From assembly GCA_023663635.1 (NCBI GenBank), contig JAMPHD010000001.1:482291-546290 (forward strand): DNA of 64,000 nt. The letters are read 5' to 3'. A program made the position numbers and the translations under genes. Shown piece by piece: positions 52,343 through 61,240 of the stretch. Source of the DNA: Acetatifactor muris. Its GTDB lineage: Bacteria > Bacillota > Clostridia > Lachnospirales > Lachnospiraceae. The stretch's first letter is position 1. Every line of letters starts with the position of its first letter. Under the pieces are notes generated by a model, which was not told where the DNA came from, searched no databases, and worked only from the letters and a program-made list of their open reading frames with translations.

Positions 52343-54550
52343 ATGGGGGAGCGCTATTATGCGAGGAGTGCTAACGCGTCCGGGAAGAAAGAAACGGTTG
52401 CGCATCACGTGCAGCGTGTCAGTGAACTGTGCGGGGAATTCTTGAAACCCATCGGTTTTGAGGAAATCGGAAAGATTTTGGGAGGATTCCATGATTTTGG
52501 AAAAGTAAGTAGGCGGTTCGCGGAGGTTCTGGAAGGAAAGCGGATTCATGTGAACCATGCATATCCGGGGGCAGCGGTGGTATATTTTCGATATAACCGG
52601 AAGAAAACGGCAGGGATGCTGGCAACTGTAATTGCTGCACATCACAGTTATCTCGACAGTAGTTGTATTCCGGGATTGGAAGATTTGATGTGGGGAGCAG
52701 GGTCCGGATGTGACGAGGAAGGCAATACATTTTCTCTGTTTGGTATGACAGAGATGAAAGAGGCCATGGGAATCTTTCAGACAGAGAATCCACATTTGAT
52801 GCAGATTAAAATTCCGCGGCCTATTCCGGATGATGATCCGATTGCTGATATGTTGCTGGCTCGGTTTATGCTTTCTGCGCTGGCAGATGCAGATTATTCT
52901 GCCTCAGCGGAACACTTTGTCCCCGATTACTTGAAAACGCATACAGGATCGGAAATTGACCTGGAGGAAACTCTGCGGTATCTGTGGCGGCTGCGGGCAG
53001 AAAAACAGAAAAATTCCAAGGCATCGTCCGTACTAAATAATCTTCGGGATCAGCTTTTTGAGGATTGTCTGCGCGCTGCGGAACTGCCTCCAGGGTTATT
53101 TACTTTGACAGCGCCTACCGGTCTGGGAAAAACGTTGAGTCTTTTGACGTTTGCAGTGAAGCATTGTCTAAAATATAGGAAAATGCGCCGCATCATATTG
53201 ATTCTGCCGTATCTTGCTATTATGGAGCAGAATGTCAGGGATTATAGACGGATATTGCCGGAACTGCTGGAAAGCCATAGCGCGGCGGTGTTGGACGAGA
53301 ATGCCCGGATATTGTCGGAGCGGTGGGATGCGCCATGTATTGTCACGACTAATGTTGGTTTTTTTGAACCGCTGTTTTCTGCGAAACCCACAGACTGCAG
53401 ACGGCTGCATCAGATTGCGGGCAGTGTGATTGTTTTGGATGAAGCACAATCCTTGCCGCCGAATCTATTGGAAGCCACATTGCGGACGGTAAAGCTGCTC
53501 TGCAGCCGGTACGGATGTACCATAGTATTTTCTACAGCCACCCAGCCGTCATTTCAGTATCTTCCCGGTATACAATGGACGCCGACAGAAATTGTCCCTG
53601 ATCCGCAAACACTCTTTCAGGCAGTGCGTCGTGTCACATATGACTGGCGGATAGAGCAGCCGATATCTTACAGACAGATTGCAGAGGAACTGATATCCCA
53701 TAATCAGGGATGTGCGATTGTTAATCTACGCGCCCATGCGGAAAAGTTATTTCGTGTTTTGGAAGAGACAGTATCGGAATCTGTTTTTTATCTGACAAGT
53801 GATCTGTGCGTAGCGCACAGGAGCAAAGTCCTTGAAATCATAAAAGAACGGCTGGCAGAGGGGAAATCTTGTTATCTGGTGGCAAGTCAGTGTATTGAGG
53901 CAGGTGTGGATCTGGATTTCCCTGTGGTTTATCGGGCGCTTGCTCCATTGGAATCCATTATTCAGGCAGCAGGCCGCTGTAATCGCAACGGTGATAGTCC
54001 GGACGGCAGGGTAGTGATTTTTACCCCGGATGAAGAGAAATTATATCCTCCGGGCGCGTATTACCAGAGAGCGGCTGTCTGTGTAAAGACATTGGTTTCT
54101 CGGCATCCGATTGACTGTTATAACTTGAAACATATTGAAGAATATTACGAACTATTATATTCAAATACGGAAGGCGACAAAGAAAAATTAAAACAGGCGA
54201 TTCAGGAGAGGGATTATGAGAAAGTTCAGAAAGAATATAAGTTGATTGAGTCAAAAGGGGTACAGGTGATCGTTCCTTGGGAAGATAAAATGGACTTGTT
54301 CTTGGCTATACAGGAGGAATATAAGAGAACGGGACTCACACGGGAATTGATGAAACGGGCAAGGCCTCTGACAGTCTCATCATTTGCTGAAAGTAAAGTG
54401 AAGGAGTGCTGTATTCCGCTTGCATTCCGCACTTACGGACAGGAGAGCGAAACACAGACAGATTGGTACCTATTGGGGAACAGGGCTTGTTATCATGAGA
54501 AGTTAGGGCTGAATTTTGGCGCTTTAGAGGCTTTTGACGGAATCTTTTGA
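52343..54550 (+). CDS. cas3: Cas3 helicase-nuclease, type I-C
   Basis: 735 residues. HD nuclease domain at the N terminus (H in KETVAHHVQRVSELC, HD in GGFHDFGKVSRRF, HH in IAAHHSYLDS), then a superfamily 2 helicase with Walker A TAPTGLGKTLS, DEAQ box VIVLDEAQSLPP, motif III FSTATQPS, and motif VI QAAGRCNRNG. It degrades target DNA after Cascade binding. All key motifs are present, so the gene looks intact. First cas gene; 104 bases after the DUF4276 gene. Confidence 0.96.
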   Translation: MGERYYARSANASGKKETVAHHVQRVSELCGEFLKPIGFEEIGKILGGFHDFGKVSRRFAEVLEGKRIHVNHAYPGAAVVYFRYNRKKTAGMLATVIAAHHSYLDSSCIPGLEDLMWGAGSGCDEEGNTFSLFGMTEMKEAMGIFQTENPHLMQIKIPRPIPDDDPIADMLLARFMLSALADADYSASAEHFVPDYLKTHTGSEIDLEETLRYLWRLRAEKQKNSKASSVLNNLRDQLFEDCLRAAELPPGLFTLTAPTGLGKTLSLLTFAVKHCLKYRKMRRIILILPYLAIMEQNVRDYRRILPELLESHSAAVLDENARILSERWDAPCIVTTNVGFFEPLFSAKPTDCRRLHQIAGSVIVLDEAQSLPPNLLEATLRTVKLLCSRYGCTIVFSTATQPSFQYLPGIQWTPTEIVPDPQTLFQAVRRVTYDWRIEQPISYRQIAEELISHNQGCAIVNLRAHAEKLFRVLEETVSESVFYLTSDLCVAHRSKVLEIIKERLAEGKSCYLVASQCIEAGVDLDFPVVYRALAPLESIIQAAGRCNRNGDSPDGRVVIFTPDEEKLYPPGAYYQRAAVCVKTLVSRHPIDCYNLKHIEEYYELLYSNTEGDKEKLKQAIQERDYEKVQKEYKLIESKGVQVIVPWEDKMDLFLAIQEEYKRTGLTRELMKRARPLTVSSFAESKVKECCIPLAFRTYGQESETQTDWYLLGNRACYHEKLGLNFGALEAFDGIF

Positions 54551-54565
54551 GAAACGGGGTGAAGT

Positions 54566-55258
54566 ATGGGAAAAAATCCGAAAGCAACGATTGAAGTATG
54601 GGGAGATTTTGCACTGTGGACCAGACCGGAAAGCAAGGTGGAGCGGTTGACTTATGCCGTGCCGACACCGGGAGCAATCAGGGGCTTGCTGTCATCTATC
54701 TATTCCAAACCGCCGGAGTTTTATTGGCAGGTACAGAGAATTGAAGTGCTCTCACCGATCCGCTACATATCGTTTAAAAGAAATGAAGTAAAGAGTAAGA
54801 TGATGAAGATTCCGCAGGTGGATGTACATAAAGCATTTATATTCATCGAGGATGATAGGACGCAGCGGCAGTCTGTGGTTCTGCAGGATGTCCGGTACCG
54901 GATCACGGCGGAGATTGTACCAAGGGAAACCTATCCACACGCACCGGGCAATTTGATGGATCAGTTTGAACGGCGGGCCAAGCGTGGCCAGGCATTTATG
55001 CAGCCCTGTATGGGAACAAGAGAATTCCCGGCATACTTTGAGTGGGGAGCCAGTGAACGTCAGCCGATTGACCTTACAATGGATTTGGGATTGATGGTGT
55101 ATGACGTGTTTGATCTCCATAAATGGGAAGTCACAAAACAGACAGAGCTGGAGGTTTCACTGTTCCATGCGCATTTGGAACAAGGCGTTCTGGAAGTTCC
55201 GCCTTATGATTCCCCGGAGGTTCTGAAAGGGGGGAAAGGGGCAGGAGAGTATGCTTGA
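54566..55258 (+). CDS. cas5c: Cas5 (type I-C), crRNA-processing nuclease
   Basis: 230 residues. The RAMP N terminus ATIEVWGDFALWTRPESKVERLTYAVPTPGAIRGLLSSIYSKP is typical of Cas5d/Cas5c. In type I-C this protein, not Cas6, cuts the repeat 3' of its hairpin and leaves an 11-base 5' handle. No cas6 is present here, as expected. It starts 15 bases after cas3. Confidence 0.94.
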   Translation: MGKNPKATIEVWGDFALWTRPESKVERLTYAVPTPGAIRGLLSSIYSKPPEFYWQVQRIEVLSPIRYISFKRNEVKSKMMKIPQVDVHKAFIFIEDDRTQRQSVVLQDVRYRITAEIVPRETYPHAPGNLMDQFERRAKRGQAFMQPCMGTREFPAYFEWGASERQPIDLTMDLGLMVYDVFDLHKWEVTKQTELEVSLFHAHLEQGVLEVPPYDSPEVLKGGKGAGEYA

Positions 55259-57020
55259 AGAATTGTATCGGTATGCAGTTGACCATGAACTTACCGCGCG
55301 TCCCGGCTTTAAGCCCAAACGTCCTAAAGGATATTTTCACCTGTCGGCATTGGGGCAGTTCCTTGATTTGGAAGTTAGGGAAAAGAATGCGCCTGAGGTG
55401 AGTGCACCGGATGTGGGAGCGGCAGCGCAAGGTTCAAAATATTGTAATCCCTTGATTGAGAAAGCAGGAATTGTTCTTTGTATTGTCAATGATGAAAAAA
55501 AGGACAAGAATATACCTGTAAAGCATGACTTCTTTCTTTCTTTTTTGGAGGGAGGGAACAATGCGGAACCATTGTTTGGCATTGCGGCGAGAGCGCTTCG
55601 CGATTCTCAGGTACGGGAGAAAATGCAAAACGCGCTGGCAGAGAACAAATTAAAACCAGCGGATTTAGTAGGATTTGTGGTGGATGGGCAGTATCTGGAG
55701 CGCAGTGAGCATTATAGTGAATATTGGGATGAGTTTAGAAAAAGAATACAGTCACCAGCTACTGAAAAAGCGGAAAGATGTTTGATTACCGGAGAACTGT
55801 CACAGCCAATGGCTACTGTACCAAAAGTATCAGGCTTGATGAGTGTTGGTGGACATACATCGGGAGATGCCTTTTTATGTTTCGATAAAGATGCCTTTCA
55901 GTCATATGGATTGAAACAGAGTGCGAACGCAGTGGTTTCTGAGGCGGCAATGACGGCAGTTAATGCCGCATTGAAGAAACTGATTGGGAATGCCGATGTT
56001 CTGGCCGGGGCAAAGATGGTTCACTGGTATTCGGGAAAGGTATCAAAAGAAGAGGATATTTTTTCATGCCTGTTTGGAAGTGACCTGCTGGAAGGTGAGG
56101 AAGAAGACATAGCGGAAAGTGAAGAAGAACGAGAGGCGCTTAAGGCAGCGCAGAAACTGGTTGCTGCCATCGGAGAGGGTAAAAATGTTGGAAAACCGGA
56201 CATGAGATATTACATGATGCCCTTATCCGGCGCAGGTGGAAGGATGATGGTGCGTGGCTGGTATGAGGGAAGTTACGAGGAATTATACCGGAATATCAGT
56301 TTGTGGTTTGAAGATTTAAGGTTGATTCTGCCCGGCGGGCAGGGAATGACACGTCCGCCGAAATTAAAAGCTTTATGCCTGCGTATGCTGAAACCTGGCG
56401 GAGGCGCAAAGGTATGGGAGCGGCTGGACCGTGAATTGTCAAATCTTGGACAGCGTGTGGCTTATGCTGCGATTCATGGGAGTCCGTTGCCGGACGAGGC
56501 TGCTTATCGGGCATTACAATGGCTGAAGGCCGATCTGCTGGCCGATGATAAAGATAAAAAGCATGGAACGGAGACATTGGTCTATCAGCTATTAAAGGCG
56601 TGGCTTAGAAGAAAACAAAGGAAAGAAGGTGAAGAAGAGATTATGGGAGAAAGACTTAATCGGCAGGCCGGCAGCGCAGCCTATTTATGCGGACGGTTGA
56701 TGGCTGTTTATTCGGCAATCCAGGAGAAAGCGATGCCGGAAGTAAATGTGGGGGTTGCCGAGCGGTATTATGCTGCGGCTATGGCAGGTCCGGGACTTAT
56801 GATTGGGAAACTGTCTCAATTGTCGCAATATCATCTGGCAAAACTTGACAGGGGATTGACCGTTTATTTTGAGAAAATGCTGACAGAAATTTATCAGAAT
56901 ATTGGTGAGCAGGAGATCCCCACCGCATTGACGATGATGCAGCAGACAGAGTTTGCACTGGGTTATTACCAGCAGAAAGCGCAGATTTATTCCAAAAAAG
57001 AAGAAACAGTAGAGAGGTGA
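55251..57020 (+). CDS. cas8c: Cas8c/Csd1 large Cascade subunit
   Basis: 589 residues, the normal size for Csd1. Family features: MLEELYRYAVDHEL at the start, CNPLIEKAGIVLCIV, CLITGELSQPMATVPKVSGLMSVGG, and GDAFLCFDKDAFQSYGLKQSANAVVSEAAMTAVNAALKKLI. Recognises the PAM and opens the target. In type I-C the small subunit Cas11 is often made from an internal start in this gene; I did not find a convincing internal site. Overlaps cas5 by eight bases. Confidence 0.94.
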   Translation: MLEELYRYAVDHELTARPGFKPKRPKGYFHLSALGQFLDLEVREKNAPEVSAPDVGAAAQGSKYCNPLIEKAGIVLCIVNDEKKDKNIPVKHDFFLSFLEGGNNAEPLFGIAARALRDSQVREKMQNALAENKLKPADLVGFVVDGQYLERSEHYSEYWDEFRKRIQSPATEKAERCLITGELSQPMATVPKVSGLMSVGGHTSGDAFLCFDKDAFQSYGLKQSANAVVSEAAMTAVNAALKKLIGNADVLAGAKMVHWYSGKVSKEEDIFSCLFGSDLLEGEEEDIAESEEEREALKAAQKLVAAIGEGKNVGKPDMRYYMMPLSGAGGRMMVRGWYEGSYEELYRNISLWFEDLRLILPGGQGMTRPPKLKALCLRMLKPGGGAKVWERLDRELSNLGQRVAYAAIHGSPLPDEAAYRALQWLKADLLADDKDKKHGTETLVYQLLKAWLRRKQRKEGEEEIMGERLNRQAGSAAYLCGRLMAVYSAIQEKAMPEVNVGVAERYYAAAMAGPGLMIGKLSQLSQYHLAKLDRGLTVYFEKMLTEIYQNIGEQEIPTALTMMQQTEFALGYYQQKAQIYSKKEETVER

Positions 57021-57025
57021 TCGAG

Positions 57026-58018
57026 ATGGCAATTAAAAATCGTTATGAATTTATGTTTTTTATTGAATGCAGGAATGGTAATCCGAATGGCGATCCTGAT
57101 ATGGGGAATACTCCCAGAACAGATCCTCAGAGTCTTCACGGATATATTACGGATGTGGCCATTAAGCGCAGAATCAGAAATTATGTGCAGGCTGCATATG
57201 AGGGAGAGGCGGGTATGGAAATGCTTGTCCGCAGTGCCAGCAATATCAATACGGGGATTGCCCGTGCAAAATCCCTCAGTGGGACAGAAGTTTCCGCAAA
57301 AGGCAAGGCTGAAGTTTATGCGGGACGTAAAAAAGCATGTGAACTCTTTTATGATGTGAGAACATTTGGCGCAGTAATGTCAACGGGACCGAATGCAGGC
57401 CAGGTACGCGGACCTGTACAGATTGCGTTTGCACGCTCGTTAGATCCGATTCAGCCGCTGGATATTTCCATCACAAGGATGGCGACGGCGGATGCCGCCG
57501 GAAATGCAAAGACAGTGGAAGAGTATGAAACATGGGAAAAGGAACAGCCGGAGGACAAGCTTCGGACAATGGGACGGAAACAGTTCATTCCATATGGGCT
57601 GTATGAGGCAAGGGGATTTATCAGCGCGAATCTGGCAAAAGAAACCGGGTTTGACGAGCAGGATCTTAAGATATTATTTGAATCCATTTTGAATATGTAT
57701 GAGCATGACCGTTCTTCCAGCAAGGGAGAAATGTCTGTGATCACGCCATTGATTATTTTCCGTCACACGGGAACAGATTCGGATCCGAACCAGAGAAAAA
57801 GGCAGGCAGCTCTTGGATGTGCCCCTGCGCACAGGCTGTTTGACATGGTTCACATACAGAAAAAGGACAATGTAGCATATCCGGAATCATGGAGAGATTA
57901 TGTGGCAGAAATAGACGTGGATGCGCGCCCTGCGGGAATCGATATTGGTTTTTTGTGTGATCCATATGGAGAAATCAGTTGGAATGAGGTGCCTAGGGAT
58001 GCAGAGTTTTTCCGATGA
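57026..58018 (+). CDS. cas7c: Cas7 (Csd2) Cascade backbone subunit
   Basis: 330 residues. RAMP-fold backbone that binds the spacer part of crRNA. Start NRYEFMFFIECRNGNPNGDPDMGNTPRTDPQSLHGYITDVAIKRRIRNYV and later FGAVMSTGPNAGQVRGPVQIAFARSLDPI are diagnostic. AGAGGTGA before ATG 57026 sets the start; GTG 57017 overlaps that site. Confidence 0.95.
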   Translation: MAIKNRYEFMFFIECRNGNPNGDPDMGNTPRTDPQSLHGYITDVAIKRRIRNYVQAAYEGEAGMEMLVRSASNINTGIARAKSLSGTEVSAKGKAEVYAGRKKACELFYDVRTFGAVMSTGPNAGQVRGPVQIAFARSLDPIQPLDISITRMATADAAGNAKTVEEYETWEKEQPEDKLRTMGRKQFIPYGLYEARGFISANLAKETGFDEQDLKILFESILNMYEHDRSSSKGEMSVITPLIIFRHTGTDSDPNQRKRQAALGCAPAHRLFDMVHIQKKDNVAYPESWRDYVAEIDVDARPAGIDIGFLCDPYGEISWNEVPRDAEFFR

Positions 58019-58676
58019 CGAATCCAGAGAGTTATTTCCCCTGTCGTGGCTGTCGCAATATGGGTACTGTAAACGGCGATGTTCCCTGCTTGCATTGGAA
58101 CAGATCTGGCAGGAGAATGAGTATACGGCTGCCGGAAGAATCCAGCATAAACGTGTACATACAGCGAGGACGGAACAGCGTGGTGAGGTTATAAATATTT
58201 ACGAAATGCCCGTTTTTTCCCGTAGGCTTGGAGTAAGCGGATTTTGTGACTGTGTAGAAGCCCGTCTTTCTCCATCAGGCGTTTCCGTTCCTTATGGGGA
58301 GGGAAAGTACACTTTCTTTCCGGTGGAATATAAACACGGGATTGTGCGTGATGAAGAGGAATATCATCTTCAGCTTTGTGCGCAGGCGATCTGCCTGGAG
58401 GAGCGTTTCGGCACACAGGTTCAGAAGGGTGCAATATTTTTTATTGATGCGCACAGACGGGATGAGGTAGTACTTACGGAAGAACTGCGGGCAAAAACAT
58501 GGGAAACGGCAAAGGAAATATCGAAAATGATAGAGGATCAGAAATTAATTTCGGCAGTTTATGGTGCCAAATGTAAGAAATGTTCCCTGCAGGAAGTATG
58601 CCGGCCAAGGATTGTAAAATCATCCCGGCCATATAATGACCGCCTTTGGGAAGAAATGGTAAAGGAGATAGAATGA
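57999..58676 (+). CDS. cas4: Cas4 exonuclease
   Basis: 225 residues. RecB-type nuclease with an Fe-S cluster: first Cys in LSQYGYCKRRCSLLALEQ, nuclease residues in FFPVEYKHG, and C-terminal CKKCSLQEVC. Trims prespacers and selects PAM with Cas1-Cas2. ATG 57999 has GAGGTG seven bases before and overlaps cas7 by 20 bases. Confidence 0.92.
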   Translation: MQSFSDDESRELFPLSWLSQYGYCKRRCSLLALEQIWQENEYTAAGRIQHKRVHTARTEQRGEVINIYEMPVFSRRLGVSGFCDCVEARLSPSGVSVPYGEGKYTFFPVEYKHGIVRDEEEYHLQLCAQAICLEERFGTQVQKGAIFFIDAHRRDEVVLTEELRAKTWETAKEISKMIEDQKLISAVYGAKCKKCSLQEVCRPRIVKSSRPYNDRLWEEMVKEIE

Positions 58677-59689
58677 AACAGCTGCTAAACACATTATATA
58701 TTTTGACTCCGGATACCTATCTGTTTTTAGAGAATGAAGCAATCGGTGTGAAAATAGGCGGTGAGGAAAAGGTACGCGTCCCTGCTCATACAATCGCATC
58801 AGTTTATTGTTTTGGAAACGTAACGGTTTCTACGCCGCTGATCGGATTCTGCGGACAGAGAGGAATCAGTCTGGTTTTTCTTTCTGAATATGGAAAATTT
58901 TATGGACGGATTCAGGGGCCGATTCAAGGGAATATTATGCTAAGACGCAGGCAGTTTGCTGCATTGGATGATTTATTTTTTGGAAAACGATTGGTGAAAA
59001 GCATTTTATTGGGAAAGCTGATCAACAGTAAGGAATTTTTATTGAGAACCCGCAGAGAGCGCAAGGAAAAGGGAGAGATATTTACCGATGCAATTCAAAA
59101 AATCACACGGATTGCAGAGGAGCTTCAGGAAAGTCCTAATATTGATTCTATGCGTGGATTAGAGGGCGCCGCTGCTGCGGCGTATTACTCTGCATTTTCG
59201 GCTATGTTGGTCGGTGATGAAATGACATTTGAAACCAGAAATAGACGTCCTCCTGAAGACCCGGTGAACGCATTGTTGTCTTTTCTGTATACTTTACTAA
59301 AAAATGATATGCAATCTGCATTGGAAGGTGTGGGACTCGATCCTGCTGCAGGTTTTTTGCATACATTGCGTCCGGGAAGGCCTGCATTAGCGTTGGATCT
59401 TATGGAAGAACTTCGGGTACCGCTCTGTGACCGTCTTGCGATTGCTCTGATAAATAGAGGACAGATTGCAAAAAAACATTTTGAACAACTGACACCGCCA
59501 GTTCTTTTGGGAGAAAATGGGAGAAAAATCGTGTTGAAGGCATGGCAGGAGAGGAAAAAGGAACAGATACAGCATTCTTTTTTACAGGAAAAGATTCCAA
59601 TTGGCCTGATTCCCCATACGCAAGCAATGCTTCTTGCAAGGGTTTTACGTGATGAACTGGATGATTATCCGCCGTTTCATTGGAGGTGA
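58673..59689 (+). CDS. cas1: Cas1 integrase, type I-C
   Basis: 338 residues. Metal-binding Glu in SMRGLEGAAAAAYYSAF, His in GFLHTLRPGRPALALDLMEELR with the following acidic residue, all present. AAAGGAG before ATG 58673, which overlaps the cas4 stop. Integrates spacers with Cas2 at the leader end. Confidence 0.95.
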   Translation: MKQLLNTLYILTPDTYLFLENEAIGVKIGGEEKVRVPAHTIASVYCFGNVTVSTPLIGFCGQRGISLVFLSEYGKFYGRIQGPIQGNIMLRRRQFAALDDLFFGKRLVKSILLGKLINSKEFLLRTRRERKEKGEIFTDAIQKITRIAEELQESPNIDSMRGLEGAAAAAYYSAFSAMLVGDEMTFETRNRRPPEDPVNALLSFLYTLLKNDMQSALEGVGLDPAAGFLHTLRPGRPALALDLMEELRVPLCDRLAIALINRGQIAKKHFEQLTPPVLLGENGRKIVLKAWQERKKEQIQHSFLQEKIPIGLIPHTQAMLLARVLRDELDDYPPFHWR

Positions 59690-59695
59690 TAACGT

Positions 59696-59986
59696 ATGAT
59701 GCTTGTAGTTTCTTATGATGTAAATACTGCGGATGCAGCAGGAGAGAAACGTTTGAGAAAGGTAGCCAAATTATGTGAAGCCTATGGTTGTCGTGTGCAG
59801 AATTCTGTGTTTGAGGTTTTAGTTGATCCGGCGCAATTGGTGACATTGAAAGCGGGATTAGCTGATGCAATTGATAAAGAGAAGGATTCCGTGCGTTTTT
59901 ACCGTTTGGGGAGTAATTGGCGTCCGCGGATAGAAACATTGGGCAAAGAAATGGTATATGAACAGGATGGTGTAATTATGTTCTGA
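59696..59986 (+). CDS. cas2: Cas2
   Basis: 96 residues with the ferredoxin-like start MMLVVSYDVNTADAAGEKRLRKVAKLCEAYGCRVQNSVFE and FYRLGSNW. Structural partner of Cas1. The conserved Asp of the first strand (SYDV) is present. Confidence 0.95.
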   Translation: MMLVVSYDVNTADAAGEKRLRKVAKLCEAYGCRVQNSVFEVLVDPAQLVTLKAGLADAIDKEKDSVRFYRLGSNWRPRIETLGKEMVYEQDGVIMF

Positions 59987-60174
59987 TATTGTACAGATGT
60001 TTTGCGCGAATCATAATCATTGACATATATCAGGAGGGTTCGCGCAGAAAATTGTTTCTATCTGGCTCTTTTTGACAGATAAAAAGGTGGATATTTGGGG
60101 TATGTTATATTTCAAACTTAAATTTTTTGGATAATGTGCATAAAATAGGAAGACTAAATTTGACTATTTTTGCC
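59987..60174 (+). promoter_or_regulatory. CRISPR leader
   Basis: 188 bases of A+T-rich DNA between cas2 and the first repeat. It contains an 8-base inverted repeat TGCGCGAA/TTCGCGCA (60003-60010 and 60039-60046) with a 28-base interval, and two TTGACA words near 60029 and 60070; a fully convincing promoter was not fixed by eye. The array is expected to be transcribed from here toward higher coordinates. Confidence 0.75.
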
Positions 60175-61203
60175 GATGCCCCCTGTGCGGGGGCGAGAAT
60201 TGAAACTCCCAAGACCGTGCGTAACTACCACGGCTTTCTGGATGCCCCCTGTGCGGGGGCGAGAATTGAAACCTTCATATACGTTTTGACGTTAAAGTCG
60301 TTGTTGTGATGCCCCCTGTGCGGGGGCGAGAATTGAAACTTCTCCCCCGACCCTCTGGGCAAAAGAGGGCGATAGATGCCCCCTGTGCGGGGGCGAGAAT
60401 TGAAACTTCAGAATTCGTTCCATGGCGCGATATGTTCCGGATGCCCCCTGTGCGGGGGCGAGAATTGAAACCGGGAAGGGCAAGACCCTTTCCGCCGTGC
60501 ACTATGTGATGCCCCCTGTGCGGGGGCGAGAATTGAAACGGAAGTAAGTAGTATCGTCTGGATTGCGTGCTGGATGCCCCCTGTGCGGGGGCGAGAATTG
60601 AAACAGTCAGAGGGGCCCGCAAACGCGGGGCCCCTCCTGATGCCCCCTGTGCGGGGGCGAGAATTGAAACTTAAATGGCAGGTGTGCAAGCTGCCAATGT
60701 CGGCACGATGCCCCCTGTGCGGGGGCGAGAATTGAAACTGTATGTTCACGGCCGTGATGGCGATGTTGGCCTATGATGCCCCCTGTGCGGGGGCGAGAAT
60801 TGAAACCATGAATTGTTGTGCCGACACAACAACCGGTTGAGATGCCCCCTGTGCGGGGGCGAGAATTGAAACAGTCTCATCCTCTTCCTCCTCTCAATCT
60901 CCCGATGATGCCCCCTGTGCGGGGGCGAGAATTGAAACTGTCTCACCTTGTCATACCCGAGTGTGGCTCCCGATGCCCCCTGTGCGGGGGCGAGAATTGA
61001 AACAATATACAGAGTTGTGCCTTCGGCACGGTAGGTGGATGCCCCCTGTGCGGGGGCGAGAATTGAAACAATATACAGAGTTGTGCCTTCGGCACGGTAG
61101 GTGAGATGCCCCCTGTGCGGGGGCGAGAATTGAAACAACCAAAAAAACAGGTGCAGTCAAGCTTGTGGCATGATGCCCCCTGTGCGGGGGCGAGAATTGA
61201 AAC
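60175..61203 (+). CRISPR. type I-C CRISPR array, leader-proximal part, 16 repeats
   Basis: Sixteen identical 32-base repeats beginning GATGCCCCCTGTGC and ending GGGGGCGAGAATTGAAAC, starting at 60175, 60241, 60308, 60375, 60440, 60508, 60573, 60639, 60707, 60775, 60841, 60907, 60972, 61038, 61105 and 61172. Fifteen spacers of 33-36 bases lie between; a sixteenth follows (61204-61236). Each repeat has a CCCCC/GGGGG hairpin with loop TGTGC. Spacers 13 (61004-61037) and 14 (61070-61104) are the same sequence plus one base. The next repeat is broken by an IS after its first four bases. Confidence 0.98.
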
Positions 61204-61236
61204 AGATGGGTTTGGGTGCAAGCTTATAGTTTGGAT

Positions 61237-61240
61237 GATG
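61237..61240 (+). CRISPR. 5' remnant of the repeat interrupted by the IS
   Basis: GATG, the first four bases of the repeat, 33 bases after the previous repeat. The IS begins at 61241. The 3' remnant is at 63132-63144. Confidence 0.7.

Noticed and set aside
60127..61221. Several open frames on both strands through the CRISPR array, with repeated PPVRGRELK or FNSRPRTGG peptides
   Set aside because: They are translations of the 32-base repeats; period and composition follow the array and no ribosome binding sites fit.
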